Assembly: GCA_028285685.1 (NCBI GenBank)
Contig: JANQOR010000006.1
Location: forward strand, 53,437 to 117,436
Reading direction: 5' to 3'
Origin: Cyclobacteriaceae bacterium
Lineage (GTDB): Bacteria > Bacteroidota > Bacteroidia > Cytophagales > Cyclobacteriaceae
DNA: 64,000 nucleotides
The notes below the pieces were generated by a model. The model was not told the origin of the DNA and did not search any database. It was given only the letters and a program-made list of their open reading frames with translations. The position numbers and the translations under genes are program-made. Numbering within the stretch: position 1 is the stretch's first letter; every line of letters begins with the position of its first letter. Shown piece after piece: positions 51,228-60,073 of the stretch.

Positions 51228-51992
51228 TTACTGTTCACAAATAATTTGGTTATCAAATTTTAAATTGACTTGCCGGTACGTGTTCCAGCCTTTTTTAGGT
51301 AAAATTTCCTTATAAAAAATCATGAGCCGAGCAAACTTTGCTTCCATGTTTTCCGGTTTCCCGAATAGTACTTTTTGTTTTGTCACTTGAGGAAGCAATT
51401 CTATATCTCCATTTTCTAAAATGACGATATGAGTAATCTGGGCTCTCCAAAAGTCACTGGACTCAATATATTTCAAAAGCTCAAAGACCGTGTTTCCATA
51501 TGCTGATTCATTGATGCTTTTCTCCCAGCCGAAATCAAAAGTTGTTTCAAGAAGTGGCACACGAGCCGTGTGCTTGGCATTCACCGGCAAAATCCTACCT
51601 TCGGTATCGATGTATTTGTCTTCTCCTTCACGCATCAATACCCTGGCGATTGGTTTGCTTTGCTCCACTGCAACTCTTAAAGTTCCTTTCAAATCACGAT
51701 ATACTTGAGCTTCCCGAATAAATGGATTCTTCTCAATTCTCTCTTCCAATATTTTTGGCTTCAATTCAGAAAGCTCGGAGCCTATAATAAAGTCAGAGGC
51801 ATCAATCGTCATCAGGCTCATCACTTCCATTTGATCTGTAAAGAAGTTTCCATCTTCTTGAGCGATGGTAATATCAATGCCATCGATTTTTCTGTGAGCA
51901 TTCTTGACACCAGAAAAAGTGATTAGTGTTAAAACAAGCAGTCCTGTGAAGGAATAAAGCAATATGTTCTTCTTTTCCTTACTCATCGTCAT
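51228..51992 (-). CDS. ftsQ: Cell division protein FtsQ
   Basis: A 254-residue bitopic division protein. One TM helix (about 8-25, ILLYSFTGLLVLTLITF) precedes a periplasmic POTRA-like domain (LSELKPKILEERIEKNPFIREAQVYRDLKGTL) and the beta domain (VAVEQSKPIARVL, then YRQVNLKFDNQIIC). FtsQ recruits FtsL and FtsI to the divisome. It has two possible starts, ATG 51992 and 51986. It overlaps the end of murC by 14 bases. Position between murC and ftsA, without ddl or murB, is usual for Bacteroidota. Confidence 0.9.
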   Translation of the reverse strand: MTMSKEKKNILLYSFTGLLVLTLITFSGVKNAHRKIDGIDITIAQEDGNFFTDQMEVMSLMTIDASDFIIGSELSELKPKILEERIEKNPFIREAQVYRDLKGTLRVAVEQSKPIARVLMREGEDKYIDTEGRILPVNAKHTARVPLLETTFDFGWEKSINESAYGNTVFELLKYIESSDFWRAQITHIVILENGDIELLPQVTKQKVLFGKPENMEAKFARLMIFYKEILPKKGWNTYRQVNLKFDNQIICEQ

Positions 51993-53397
51993 CCAAACTT
52001 TTAGACTCTAATACATCATAACTCTCTCCATATCGCTCTCGTAAATGCTCTCTGATTTTTGGTACTTCTTTATCTATATCTCCTGCTCCGACCGTCAGGA
52101 TCACATCTAACTCTCTGTTTGCAAGCTCTTCATACAAGGTCTCTTTGTTAACGAGCACCTTGTTTTCATTTTCCATAAGATCGAAAATGGACTTAGAAGA
52201 AACTCCCTTGATCGGTTTTTCTCTAGCTGGGTAAATTTCCATCAGGATCACTTCATCGGCTTTATCTAACTCAGCCGCAAACTCCTTTTTGAAATCTCTT
52301 GTTCGAGAATATAGGTGAGGTTGGAAAATCACTGTAACCCGCCGCTTCTTCGACAACACCCGGACAGACTTTAGGAAAGCCGCAATTTCTTCTGGGTGAT
52401 GGGCATAGTCATCAATGAGTGCGGATTTGGGATTTCTATAAACAAATTCAAACCTTCTTTTGACGCCGGCGTAGGTCTTCATTCTCTTGCGAATCTGCAA
52501 TCCTTCCATACCCATTTCCAAAGCAACGGTAATGGCAGCCAATGCATTTTCTACATTGTGATAACCAGGGACTTCAACGTACACATCAGATATTTTCTCC
52601 ATGCCGTATCGATAGGTGAAGACAAAAGCTCCGTTTACAATTCGCAATGCGTCGGCTATTGCATCTCCTGTTCTGATTGCATAAGAGATATACTTGTTTC
52701 CAGGGTTGATCTTGTAGCCAGCTTCTGAAGCCATGATTACTTTGCCACCATCCGCTGTTTTTTTAACAAACTCCTCATACGTGTCCAACATTGTACTTTC
52801 ATCTCCATATACATCAAGATGATCAGCATCGAGCGAGGTAATCACCGTCACGTTCGGATGGAGTTGCAGGAATGACTTGTCAAATTCATCCGCTTCAACA
52901 ACAATGGGTGCCATTTTATCGCCGATGACGAGGTTTGATCCGGTGTTGGTCATCACTCCGCCAACAAAGGCAGTACAACCTTTTCTTGTTGCGCTTAACA
53001 AATGAGCGATCATAGATGCAGTGGTCGTTTTTCCATGCGTTCCGGCAACTGCAATGGTGTAGCTGTGTTCCGTGATGATACCGAGAACTTCAGACCGCTT
53101 CTTCACCGTGAAATTTCCTTGCCTGAAAAAAGTAAGTTCCTGGTGATCTGCTGGCACGGCTGGAGTGTAAACAATCAACGTTCCCTTCTCCTCCAAAAAC
53201 TCATTTTTGATCAAGGTGGGTTCGTCCTCAAAATGTATGTCAATTCCTTCGTCTATCAGCTCAGTAGTCAGATCTGTCCTGGTTTTGTCATACCCAGCCA
53301 CCAAAATTTTAGATGCATGAAACCATCGCGCGATAGCACTCATCCCGATACCACCAATACCGATAAAATACACTCGTTCTATTTCTTTCAGATTCAT
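51979..53397 (-). CDS. murC: UDP-N-acetylmuramate--L-alanine ligase MurC
   Basis: A 472-residue ATP-dependent ligase that adds L-Ala to UDP-MurNAc. The N-terminal Rossmann domain has VYFIGIGGIGMSAIARWFH. The ATP loop is VAGTHGKTTTASMIAHLL. VVEADEFDKSFLQLHPNVTVITSLDADHLDVY, YAGVKRRFEF, DDYAHHPEEIAAFL and FQPHLYSRT are Mur ligase blocks. It overlaps murG by four bases (ATGA) and ftsQ by 14. Confidence 0.98.
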   Translation of the reverse strand: MNLKEIERVYFIGIGGIGMSAIARWFHASKILVAGYDKTRTDLTTELIDEGIDIHFEDEPTLIKNEFLEEKGTLIVYTPAVPADHQELTFFRQGNFTVKKRSEVLGIITEHSYTIAVAGTHGKTTTASMIAHLLSATRKGCTAFVGGVMTNTGSNLVIGDKMAPIVVEADEFDKSFLQLHPNVTVITSLDADHLDVYGDESTMLDTYEEFVKKTADGGKVIMASEAGYKINPGNKYISYAIRTGDAIADALRIVNGAFVFTYRYGMEKISDVYVEVPGYHNVENALAAITVALEMGMEGLQIRKRMKTYAGVKRRFEFVYRNPKSALIDDYAHHPEEIAAFLKSVRVLSKKRRVTVIFQPHLYSRTRDFKKEFAAELDKADEVILMEIYPAREKPIKGVSSKSIFDLMENENKVLVNKETLYEELANRELDVILTVGAGDIDKEVPKIREHLRERYGESYDVLESKSLDDDE

Positions 53398-54473
53398 GCG
53401 ATCAGTTTTATTACTTCGTTTGCAATATCCACCGCTGCATTCTCGTGAGCCATGGATCTTACCTTCGTCGAGAGACGCTCTTTTTCCTCTTCATTGCTAA
53501 GTAAAGCAATAGCTTCATCCATCAGCTGGTTGACGGCATCTTCATCTTTCACCATGTGTGCCGCTTCGTTCTCCACTAAAGTCCTTGCATTAATCGTTTG
53601 GTGATCTTCTGCAACGTTTGGTGATGGTACCAAAATCGCAGGTTTTCCAGTTAATGTAAGCTCAGCAATTGAAAGGGCACCTGCTCTGGAAATCACTACA
53701 TCTGCAATTGCATAGGCAAAATTCATTTGGCGTATAAAGTCTTTGATCACAACGTTCTTGTTCCCCTGACCCGCACGTTCCAGCATCTCCTCATAATAGA
53801 AGTTTCCCACTTGCCAAATCAATTGAATATCATTTGCATCCACCTTTTCCAATCCTGCCAACACACTCTCGTTTATCGTTCTGGCACCCAAACTTCCTCC
53901 AAGCACAAGTAGCGTTTTTTTGTTAGCATCCAGCTCAAAGTGCTTCCACGCTTCTTCCATTCGATTTGGATTTAACTGGATCGTTTTCCGCACCGGGTTA
54001 CCAGTCACGGCAATTTTCTCTTTAGGAAAATACTTCTCCATACCTTCATAAGCCACGCAAATCGTTTTCGCCGACTTAGAAAGCCACTTGTTTGTCAATC
54101 CGGCATAAGAATTTTGTTCCTGAATGAGTGTAGGTATTTTTTTTCTTCCTGCCACATATAAAAGCGGGCCACTAGCATATCCTCCTACACCCACAACCGC
54201 ATCCGGTTTAAAGTCTTTGATCAGCCGTGCAGATTGAAGTAAACTGGAGCAGAGTTTGATCGGAAACATTATGTTGTCAGCCGAAATCTTCCGTTGTATT
54301 CCGCTAATCCAGAGTCCGACAATTTTAAAGCCTGCTTCAGGTACTTTTTTCATTTCCATTTTTCCTTTTGCTCCAACAAAGAGGATCTCGACATTCTGAA
54401 GAATTTCCTTCAGTGCCTGGGCAATAGAAATCGCGGGGTAGATGTGACCTCCCGTTCCACCGCCGCTAATCAT
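53394..54473 (-). CDS. murG: Lipid II synthase MurG (start codon uncertain)
   Basis: A peripheral membrane glycosyltransferase that adds GlcNAc to lipid I. From ATG 54473 it is 359 residues and begins MISGGGTGGHIYPA. Other motifs are VVGVGGYASGPLL, LIQEQNSYAGLTNKWLSK, GNPVRKTI, LLVLGGSLGARTINE and the UDP-GlcNAc site ISRAGALSIAELTLTGKPAILVPSP. The frame upstream of this ATG encodes EEKRPYRI, which looks like the missing first beta-strand (MurG usually begins with K-x-Y-R-x-x-I-SGGGTGGH). That segment starts at ATC 54500, where TAATC overlaps the ftsW stop. One base change from TAATG would give the usual coupled start. The true start may be a non-standard ATC, giving 368 residues. Confidence 0.95.
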   Translation of the reverse strand: MISGGGTGGHIYPAISIAQALKEILQNVEILFVGAKGKMEMKKVPEAGFKIVGLWISGIQRKISADNIMFPIKLCSSLLQSARLIKDFKPDAVVGVGGYASGPLLYVAGRKKIPTLIQEQNSYAGLTNKWLSKSAKTICVAYEGMEKYFPKEKIAVTGNPVRKTIQLNPNRMEEAWKHFELDANKKTLLVLGGSLGARTINESVLAGLEKVDANDIQLIWQVGNFYYEEMLERAGQGNKNVVIKDFIRQMNFAYAIADVVISRAGALSIAELTLTGKPAILVPSPNVAEDHQTINARTLVENEAAHMVKDEDAVNQLMDEAIALLSNEEEKERLSTKVRSMAHENAAVDIANEVIKLIA

Positions 54474-54499
54474 AATTCGATATGGTCTTTTTTCTTCGA

Positions 54500-55651
54500 T
54501 TACGCTGCCTCTTTATATTGATTACCAAATGCTCCTCCGAATTCATCTATTTCTCCCCGGCTTACGCTAAGGATGATCCCTAGAGTCAAACCTGCAAAAA
54601 GCTGTGAAGTACCACCCATACTAATGAACGGAAGAGTCAAGCCTGTGACTGGTCCGAGTCCCACGGCTACACCCATGTTCACAATTGCCTGTATTACTAT
54701 CGCAAAACTTAAACCCGCAGACAAGAGTCCACCGTATGCTCGATCGGTGTCTTCTGCTGCCTTCATGCCGCGGTACAGCAGTGCCAGGTACAAAAACAAA
54801 ATAATAGCTCCCCCTAGCATTCCATATTCCTCGACAATAATTGCGTAGATGAAATCAGAATAGGGATGAGGTAGGAAATTTCTCTGATCACTTTGCCCAG
54901 GGCCCTTTCCAAAAAAACCGCCAGAAGCAATTGCAACATAGGCTTGTTTAGCCTGAAATGGTGTCTCCTTTTTCACAAAGTTCTCAATTCTGTTTGCTGC
55001 AGTACTTCCCCTCTGGCCCACAAAGAACGCAATGGAACCGAACATCGCACCGATCGCCACGAGCATCAGTAGATATTTCACAGGTACACGTCCAATAAAC
55101 AAGACCAACATGCAAGTCAGAAATAGCAGGATCGCTGATGAAAAATTTGTCAGAGCTATCAACCCACATATCAGCCCGATCCAGAAAAGCATCGGAATGA
55201 TGGCCTTTTGAAAATCGTCAATCGTGTGCTGCCGCTTTGATAGCATACTTGCAAGCGTTACTATCAATGCGAGTTTGGCTAAATCAGATGGTTGAAACGC
55301 CTGGTTAATTACCGGAATTGTAATCCATCTTGACGCCTCATTGATCGTCGTTCCGAACAGCCAGGTAAACAGCAGCAAAGGCACACTAAGCCATAGAAGC
55401 AATCGAGATATCTTAGAGTAGTATCTGAAATCAATTCGATGAGCTACCCAGATTGCGATAAGACTTAAACCAACAAGGACGGAATGTTTGATCAGGTAAT
55501 ATTCTGTGTTACCACCCATCATTTTGTAGGCCAGACTTCCGGTTGCACTATAAACAACCAGGATACTGAAAATCGACAGCACCAGGACGATAAACCAAAT
55601 GATCGGATCACCCTTCAGATTGCTATATGCCCAATTTTTTATAGCTGTCAT
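54500..55651 (-). CDS. ftsW: Lipid II polymerase FtsW (SEDS family)
   Basis: A 383-residue integral membrane protein with about ten TM helices. SEDS features include SLIAIWVAHRIDFRYYSKIS, TTINEASRWITIPVINQAFQPSDLAKLALI (the ..A.RWI...G..QPSE.AK block), RVPVKYLL, ARGGFFGKGPGQS-like IASGGFFGKGPGQSDQRNFLPHPYSDFIYAIIVEEYG and the last block GLTLPFISMGGTSQLFAGLTLG. It polymerises septal glycan with FtsI. Overlaps the murD stop by four bases. Confidence 0.97.
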   Translation of the reverse strand: MTAIKNWAYSNLKGDPIIWFIVLVLSIFSILVVYSATGSLAYKMMGGNTEYYLIKHSVLVGLSLIAIWVAHRIDFRYYSKISRLLLWLSVPLLLFTWLFGTTINEASRWITIPVINQAFQPSDLAKLALIVTLASMLSKRQHTIDDFQKAIIPMLFWIGLICGLIALTNFSSAILLFLTCMLVLFIGRVPVKYLLMLVAIGAMFGSIAFFVGQRGSTAANRIENFVKKETPFQAKQAYVAIASGGFFGKGPGQSDQRNFLPHPYSDFIYAIIVEEYGMLGGAIILFLYLALLYRGMKAAEDTDRAYGGLLSAGLSFAIVIQAIVNMGVAVGLGPVTGLTLPFISMGGTSQLFAGLTLGIILSVSRGEIDEFGGAFGNQYKEAA

Positions 55652-57027
55652 GATTTTGTCATTTTAGTTGCGTTACTCAGTTTTTTGACTGCTCTCTTAA
55701 ATTTATCGCCTCGGTCCTCGTAGTTGTCGAAGAGGTCGAAGCTGGAACATGCTGGTGACAGCAATACCACATCTCCGGGACTTGACCAATCGTATGCCAC
55801 TTCAATGGCATTCTTGACATTGTCCACTTCAGTGACACGTCCTGCTTTTCCTGAGAAAAAGTCAATCAATCGATGATTATCTCTTCCCAAGCAAATCAAT
55901 CCTTTGACCTTGTCCTCAACTAGTTCCTCCAACTGTTGATAGTCATTCCCTTTGTCAATACCACCTGCAATCCAAATAATTCCCTGCTTGATTCCATCCA
56001 GGGCATAATAAACTGAGTCCACATTGGTTGCTTTGGAGTCGTTGATGTACGCCACTCCATCTATCTCAGCTACATATTCAAGTCTGTGCGGTGCATTCTT
56101 AAAGGTTTTCAGTCCTTTCAGAATCTTATCGATCGGCGAATTCAAATGGATAGCGCTCAAGACAGCGGCCATGCTATTGACCATATTATGCTTTCCGATC
56201 AGGGAAATCTCTGAGATTGGGATCTTGTGGTGTTGATCATTATCACGGAATTCATAGTTGAATATCAGATGATCTTCCTCAAGATATGCGCCCAGCTTTT
56301 CGTGTTTGGATGCTGACATAGCAAAGACACAGCTTTCCGCTCTTCTTCTATTAAGCTCCTCCGTTATAGGTTGCGAATCGGCGCAGTAGATAAAGGCCTC
56401 CTCCTGAGTAAGATTTTCAATGATCCGAAATTTCGAATGGATATAGTTCTCAAACTTGTTGTCATATCTATCCAGATGGTCAGGAGTAATATTCAACAAA
56501 ATCGCTATATCCGGTTTGAACTCTACTATCCCATCTAGTTGGAAACTACTAACCTCAACAACATAATAATCATAACCGCCTTCTGCCACAAGCCTTGCGA
56601 AGCTGGTTCCTACATTTCCACCCAACGCCACTTTATAACCCGCAATTTTCAGCAAGTGGTGGGTCAAGAGCGATGTTGTGGTTTTACCATTTGTTCCAGT
56701 AATCGCTACAATTTTTGCATCGCCAACAAAACGATAAGCAAACTCAATCTCAGAAATTACATCAAATTTCTTTTTAAGTAGCTTGGTAACTATGCCCGCC
56801 GAATCGGGAATTCCAGGGCTTTTGACGATTGTAACCGCTTTCCTGATTCTATCCCAGGAATGTAGGTTCTCTTCGAACTCAATATTGTGGCTTTTCAGTA
56901 ATTCCTTTCTCTCATCTGAAATTGTGCCACCATCAGACACAAACACCTCATAGCCTTCTTTCAATGCCAGGATTGCAGCGCCCACCCCACTTTCTCCTCC
57001 ACCTAATATGACTATGAGTTTTTTCAT
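55648..57027 (-). CDS. murD: UDP-MurNAc-L-alanine--D-glutamate ligase MurD
   Basis: A 459-residue ligase adding D-Glu. The N-terminal domain starts LIVILGGGESGVGAAILALK. The ATP loop is VAITGTNGKTTTSLLTHHLL. Further blocks are GNVGTSFARL, VEVSSFQLDGI, ILLNITPDHLDRY, INDSKATNVDSVYYALDG and VLLSPACSSFDLFDNYEDRGDKFK. It is separated by one base from the 122-residue gene upstream and overlaps ftsW by four bases. Confidence 0.98.
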   Translation of the reverse strand: MKKLIVILGGGESGVGAAILALKEGYEVFVSDGGTISDERKELLKSHNIEFEENLHSWDRIRKAVTIVKSPGIPDSAGIVTKLLKKKFDVISEIEFAYRFVGDAKIVAITGTNGKTTTSLLTHHLLKIAGYKVALGGNVGTSFARLVAEGGYDYYVVEVSSFQLDGIVEFKPDIAILLNITPDHLDRYDNKFENYIHSKFRIIENLTQEEAFIYCADSQPITEELNRRRAESCVFAMSASKHEKLGAYLEEDHLIFNYEFRDNDQHHKIPISEISLIGKHNMVNSMAAVLSAIHLNSPIDKILKGLKTFKNAPHRLEYVAEIDGVAYINDSKATNVDSVYYALDGIKQGIIWIAGGIDKGNDYQQLEELVEDKVKGLICLGRDNHRLIDFFSGKAGRVTEVDNVKNAIEVAYDWSSPGDVVLLSPACSSFDLFDNYEDRGDKFKRAVKKLSNATKMTKS

Positions 57028-57028
57028 G

Positions 57029-57397
57029 TTATTCCTCGCTAGGTATTTTTTCGTTCATCACCTGGTTAATGCAAGCTGAGTAAATGGACAGTAGGTCGTA
57101 TCCCTCCTTTAGAAAATCCTCAATGATACTGATAGGCTCTTTTTTGTTGGCAATATCCAATTGATCCAATATGAAGATGATCTCATCCATATTGTCTTCA
57201 ACTCTTTCTACCGCATCACCAAGTTGAGTTTCAGTTTCAGCCTGAATCAATTTTTCCAGGTAGGAATGAAGAAATTGTGAACTTCGAATAATTACTGAAG
57301 TGGCATGAGTTAGCCCACCGGAAGGTATTAGCTCCGAAAGCTGTACTGCCCCTTTCTGGAATTTCACGTTCAACTGATGTAAGTCTGCTACTGTCAT
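57029..57397 (-). CDS. Uncharacterised helical protein in the dcw cluster
   Basis: A 122-residue cytoplasmic protein with no signal peptide or TM helix. It looks all-helical: VADLHQLNVKFQKGAVQLSEL, ATSVIIRSSQFLHSYLEKLI, TQLGDAVERVEDNMDEIIFILDQL and ISIIEDFLKEGYDLLSIYSACI, i.e. a likely four-helix bundle with acidic surface. I do not recognise a family. It is fitted exactly between mraY (stop adjoins its start, no gap) and murD (one base), which implies coupled translation and a role in envelope precursor synthesis or division. This slot has no gene in E. coli or Bacillus clusters. Confidence 0.75.
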   Translation of the reverse strand: MTVADLHQLNVKFQKGAVQLSELIPSGGLTHATSVIIRSSQFLHSYLEKLIQAETETQLGDAVERVEDNMDEIIFILDQLDIANKKEPISIIEDFLKEGYDLLSIYSACINQVMNEKIPSEE

Positions 57398-58573
57398 TTA
57401 TCGAATTTTAAGCGTTGCAAGGGTGAAAATGGCTAACAGAATCCCGATCGTCCAAAATCGTGAAACAATCTTGGCTTCATGCAAGCCCTTTTTTTGATAG
57501 TGATGGTGAAGCGGAGACATCATCAAGATGCGTTTCCCTTCACCGGTTTTTTTCTTTGTGTATTTGAAATATGAGACCTGGACAATGACAGACAAGATCT
57601 CAATCAGGAAGATCCCACATAGAACAGGTATCAACAATTCCTTTCGAATTACAATGGCGAGCACCGCTATAATCCCACCCAGAGAAAGGCTTCCGGTATC
57701 GCCCATAAAAACCTGCGCCGGGTAGGAATTGTACCATAGGAATCCAATGCAAGCACCGACGAAGGCAGTACAGAAAATTACCAGTTCTCCGGCGTTAGGA
57801 ATGAACATGATGTTCAGGTAATTAGAAAAGATAGCATTACCTGAGAGGTAGGCAAAAATGGCTAGAGTCAGTCCGATAATGGCAGAGCTGCCCGCAGCAA
57901 GCCCGTCTAATCCATCTGTGATATTGGCACCGTTGGAAACCGAGGTAACGATGAAAATAACAATCAACACATAGACCACCCAGGTGAAGGTTTCCAGGGG
58001 TTTTGGCAGCAGCCAGTCGTACTGAAATTCATTGTTGGCAACGAAGGGAATGGTAGTCACAATGGAATCGTACTGTGTGTAAGCCTCTCCTGCCATGTCC
58101 TGGATCACAACATCTTCATGAAACACCAGGACCAATCCAACAAACAACCCGAGTCCTACTTGCCCTACAATTTTGAACCTGCCTCTTAATCCTTCCTTGT
58201 TTTTTCGCTTGATTTTTAAGTAATCATCAATAAAACCGATGATGCCCATCCACACAGCCGACACTAGCAGTAGGATCACATAGATGTTTCCTAGATCACC
58301 AAACAATAATGTGGGGATCACAATTGCCGATATAATGATAATGCCACCCATAGTCGGTGTTCCCTGTTTTTCTAGCTGACCCTCTAACCCCAAATCGCGT
58401 ACAGACTCACCGAGTTGATTTTTTCTAAGAATGTTGATCAGTTTTTTCCCAAACGTGATGGTGATAATCAATGACAAAAGTGCTGCCATACCCGCGCGAA
58501 ACGAGATGTACTGGAACATGCCTGCTCCAGGAAAATCAAGTTCATTCAGATAGTCAAACAGGTACTTAAGCAT
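57398..58573 (-). CDS. mraY: Phospho-MurNAc-pentapeptide transferase MraY
   Basis: A 391-residue inner-membrane enzyme that makes lipid I. Conserved sites: [30 protein letters not shown] (catalytic Asp pair), [34 protein letters not shown] and [12 protein letters not shown]. It is longer than the usual 360 because of a loop of about 35 residues between TM helices near position 165-200 ([20 protein letters not shown]), a feature of Bacteroidota MraY. 45 bases after murE with a heptamer array between. Confidence 0.98.
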   Translation of the reverse strand: MLKYLFDYLNELDFPGAGMFQYISFRAGMAALLSLIITITFGKKLINILRKNQLGESVRDLGLEGQLEKQGTPTMGGIIIISAIVIPTLLFGDLGNIYVILLLVSAVWMGIIGFIDDYLKIKRKNKEGLRGRFKIVGQVGLGLFVGLVLVFHEDVVIQDMAGEAYTQYDSIVTTIPFVANNEFQYDWLLPKPLETFTWVVYVLIVIFIVTSVSNGANITDGLDGLAAGSSAIIGLTLAIFAYLSGNAIFSNYLNIMFIPNAGELVIFCTAFVGACIGFLWYNSYPAQVFMGDTGSLSLGGIIAVLAIVIRKELLIPVLCGIFLIEILSVIVQVSYFKYTKKKTGEGKRILMMSPLHHHYQKKGLHEAKIVSRFWTIGILLAIFTLATLKIR

Positions 58574-58629
58574 TGATTTTAGGATTTTTGATTTTTTTCG
58601 ATTTTCAGTTCTTAATTGTTAATTGTTCA
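58574..58629. repeat. Degenerate heptanucleotide array between murE and mraY
   Basis: The + strand reads TGATTTT, AGGATTT, TTGATTT, TTTTCGA, TTTTCAG, TTCTTAA, TTGTTAA, TTGTTCA: eight units of exactly seven bases from the base after the mraY start to inside the last codons of murE. The murE stop and its final Asn codons lie within the array. Confidence 0.6.
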
Positions 58630-60073
58630 ATATTTCACTCAGCACTTCCCTGTCGTCAAAATGGTGACGTTTACCTTTCACCTCCTGGTATGTTTCGTGC
58701 CCTTTTCCAGCCACCAAAATGATATCCTGATCGTTAGCCAAATTGCAGGCAGTACGTATTGCCTCTTTTCGATCTTCAATCACCATAACGTTTCGCTCAA
58801 ACGTTTTTGGTATCCCCACTTTCATGTCCTCAAGGATCTGATGTGGGTTTTCGCTCCTTGGATTATCAGAGGTCAGGATCACTTTATTACTCAGCGAAGC
58901 AGCAATTTTTGCCATCTCAGGTCGCTTGTCTTTGTCCCTATCACCTCCACAGCCAACAACGGTCACCAATAGCTCATTTTTTGTTCTGAGTTTATCGATG
59001 GTCAGAAGTACGTTTTCCAAGGCGTCCGGCGTGTGTGCATAGTCCACGATTGCGAGTACATTGGAGCTATTTTCCACCTTTTCAAACCGTCCGCTGACTC
59101 CGCTTGAAACGGACAAGCCACTTAAAATATCTTCTTTGTCCTCATCAAGAAGAATCGCCACGGCATAAGCCGTCATCAAATTATATGCATTAAACTCACC
59201 AATAAGCTTAAACCAGACATCCACCCCACTGAAATTCAATTCGAGTCCTTGGAGTGTATTATGAATAATCCTTATTCTAAAATCTGCCATGGACTTGATG
59301 CCCATTTTGAATTTCTCTGCCTTAGTGTTTTGCAACATCACTCCACCCCTCTTATCATCCACGTTTACCAAAGCAAATGACTCGGAGCTTAGGCTATCGA
59401 ACAAGATCTTTTTCGCAGCTATGTACTCATCGAAGGTCTTGTGATAATCAAGATGGTCATGCGAAATATTGGTAAATACGCCACCGGTAAAGTGAACCCC
59501 TGCCACCCGATGCTGAACAAGTGCGTGAGAACTCACTTCCATGAAGCAATGAGTACAACCCTCACTGACCATGTCAGCAAGCAGTTCATTCAATTGGAGA
59601 GCATCTGGTGTCGTGTATGCAGCATCCAAAACCTTTTTCCCAATTCGATTTTCCACAGTAGACAATAAGCCTGCTTGATAGCCCAAATGAGTAAACAACT
59701 CAAACAGCAGTGTGGCGCTCGTGGTCTTCCCGTTCGTGCCAGTGATACCAATCAATTTTAATTTCTCTGACGGCCGATCGTGAAAGTTGGAAGCAATTAT
59801 CCCAAGTGCTTCCGCTGAATTTGCAGTCTGAATAAAGGTGATCTGTCCATCCGCTTTTTCAGGAAGGTATTCACAAACAATCGCCTTTGCACCCTTGGCA
59901 ATTGCCTCATCTATAAAATCGTGACCATCTACAGTTAAACCCTTGATGGCAACAAAGAGTGTATTTTTCTTTACTTCTCTCGAATCGAAAGCAACACCAG
60001 AAACTTTACATTCCCGATCGCCGGTGAGTGATTGAAGCGAGATACCGTACAATATGTCTTTTAGTATCTTCAT
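58619..60073 (-). CDS. murE: UDP-MurNAc-tripeptide synthetase MurE (meso-DAP type)
   Basis: A 484-residue ligase from ATG 60073; a TTG one codon earlier is also possible, but ATG gives a TGATG overlap with the ftsI stop. ATP loop LIGITGTNGKTTSATLLFEL; then VSSHALVQHRVAGVHFTGGVFTNISHDHLDYH, SGVSGRFEKV, DYAHTPDALENVL. The amino-acid selecting motif is DNPRSENP, the signature for meso-diaminopimelate instead of lysine. The last codons lie in a heptamer array. Confidence 0.97.
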   Translation of the reverse strand: MKILKDILYGISLQSLTGDRECKVSGVAFDSREVKKNTLFVAIKGLTVDGHDFIDEAIAKGAKAIVCEYLPEKADGQITFIQTANSAEALGIIASNFHDRPSEKLKLIGITGTNGKTTSATLLFELFTHLGYQAGLLSTVENRIGKKVLDAAYTTPDALQLNELLADMVSEGCTHCFMEVSSHALVQHRVAGVHFTGGVFTNISHDHLDYHKTFDEYIAAKKILFDSLSSESFALVNVDDKRGGVMLQNTKAEKFKMGIKSMADFRIRIIHNTLQGLELNFSGVDVWFKLIGEFNAYNLMTAYAVAILLDEDKEDILSGLSVSSGVSGRFEKVENSSNVLAIVDYAHTPDALENVLLTIDKLRTKNELLVTVVGCGGDRDKDKRPEMAKIAASLSNKVILTSDNPRSENPHQILEDMKVGIPKTFERNVMVIEDRKEAIRTACNLANDQDIILVAGKGHETYQEVKGKRHHFDDREVLSEILNN

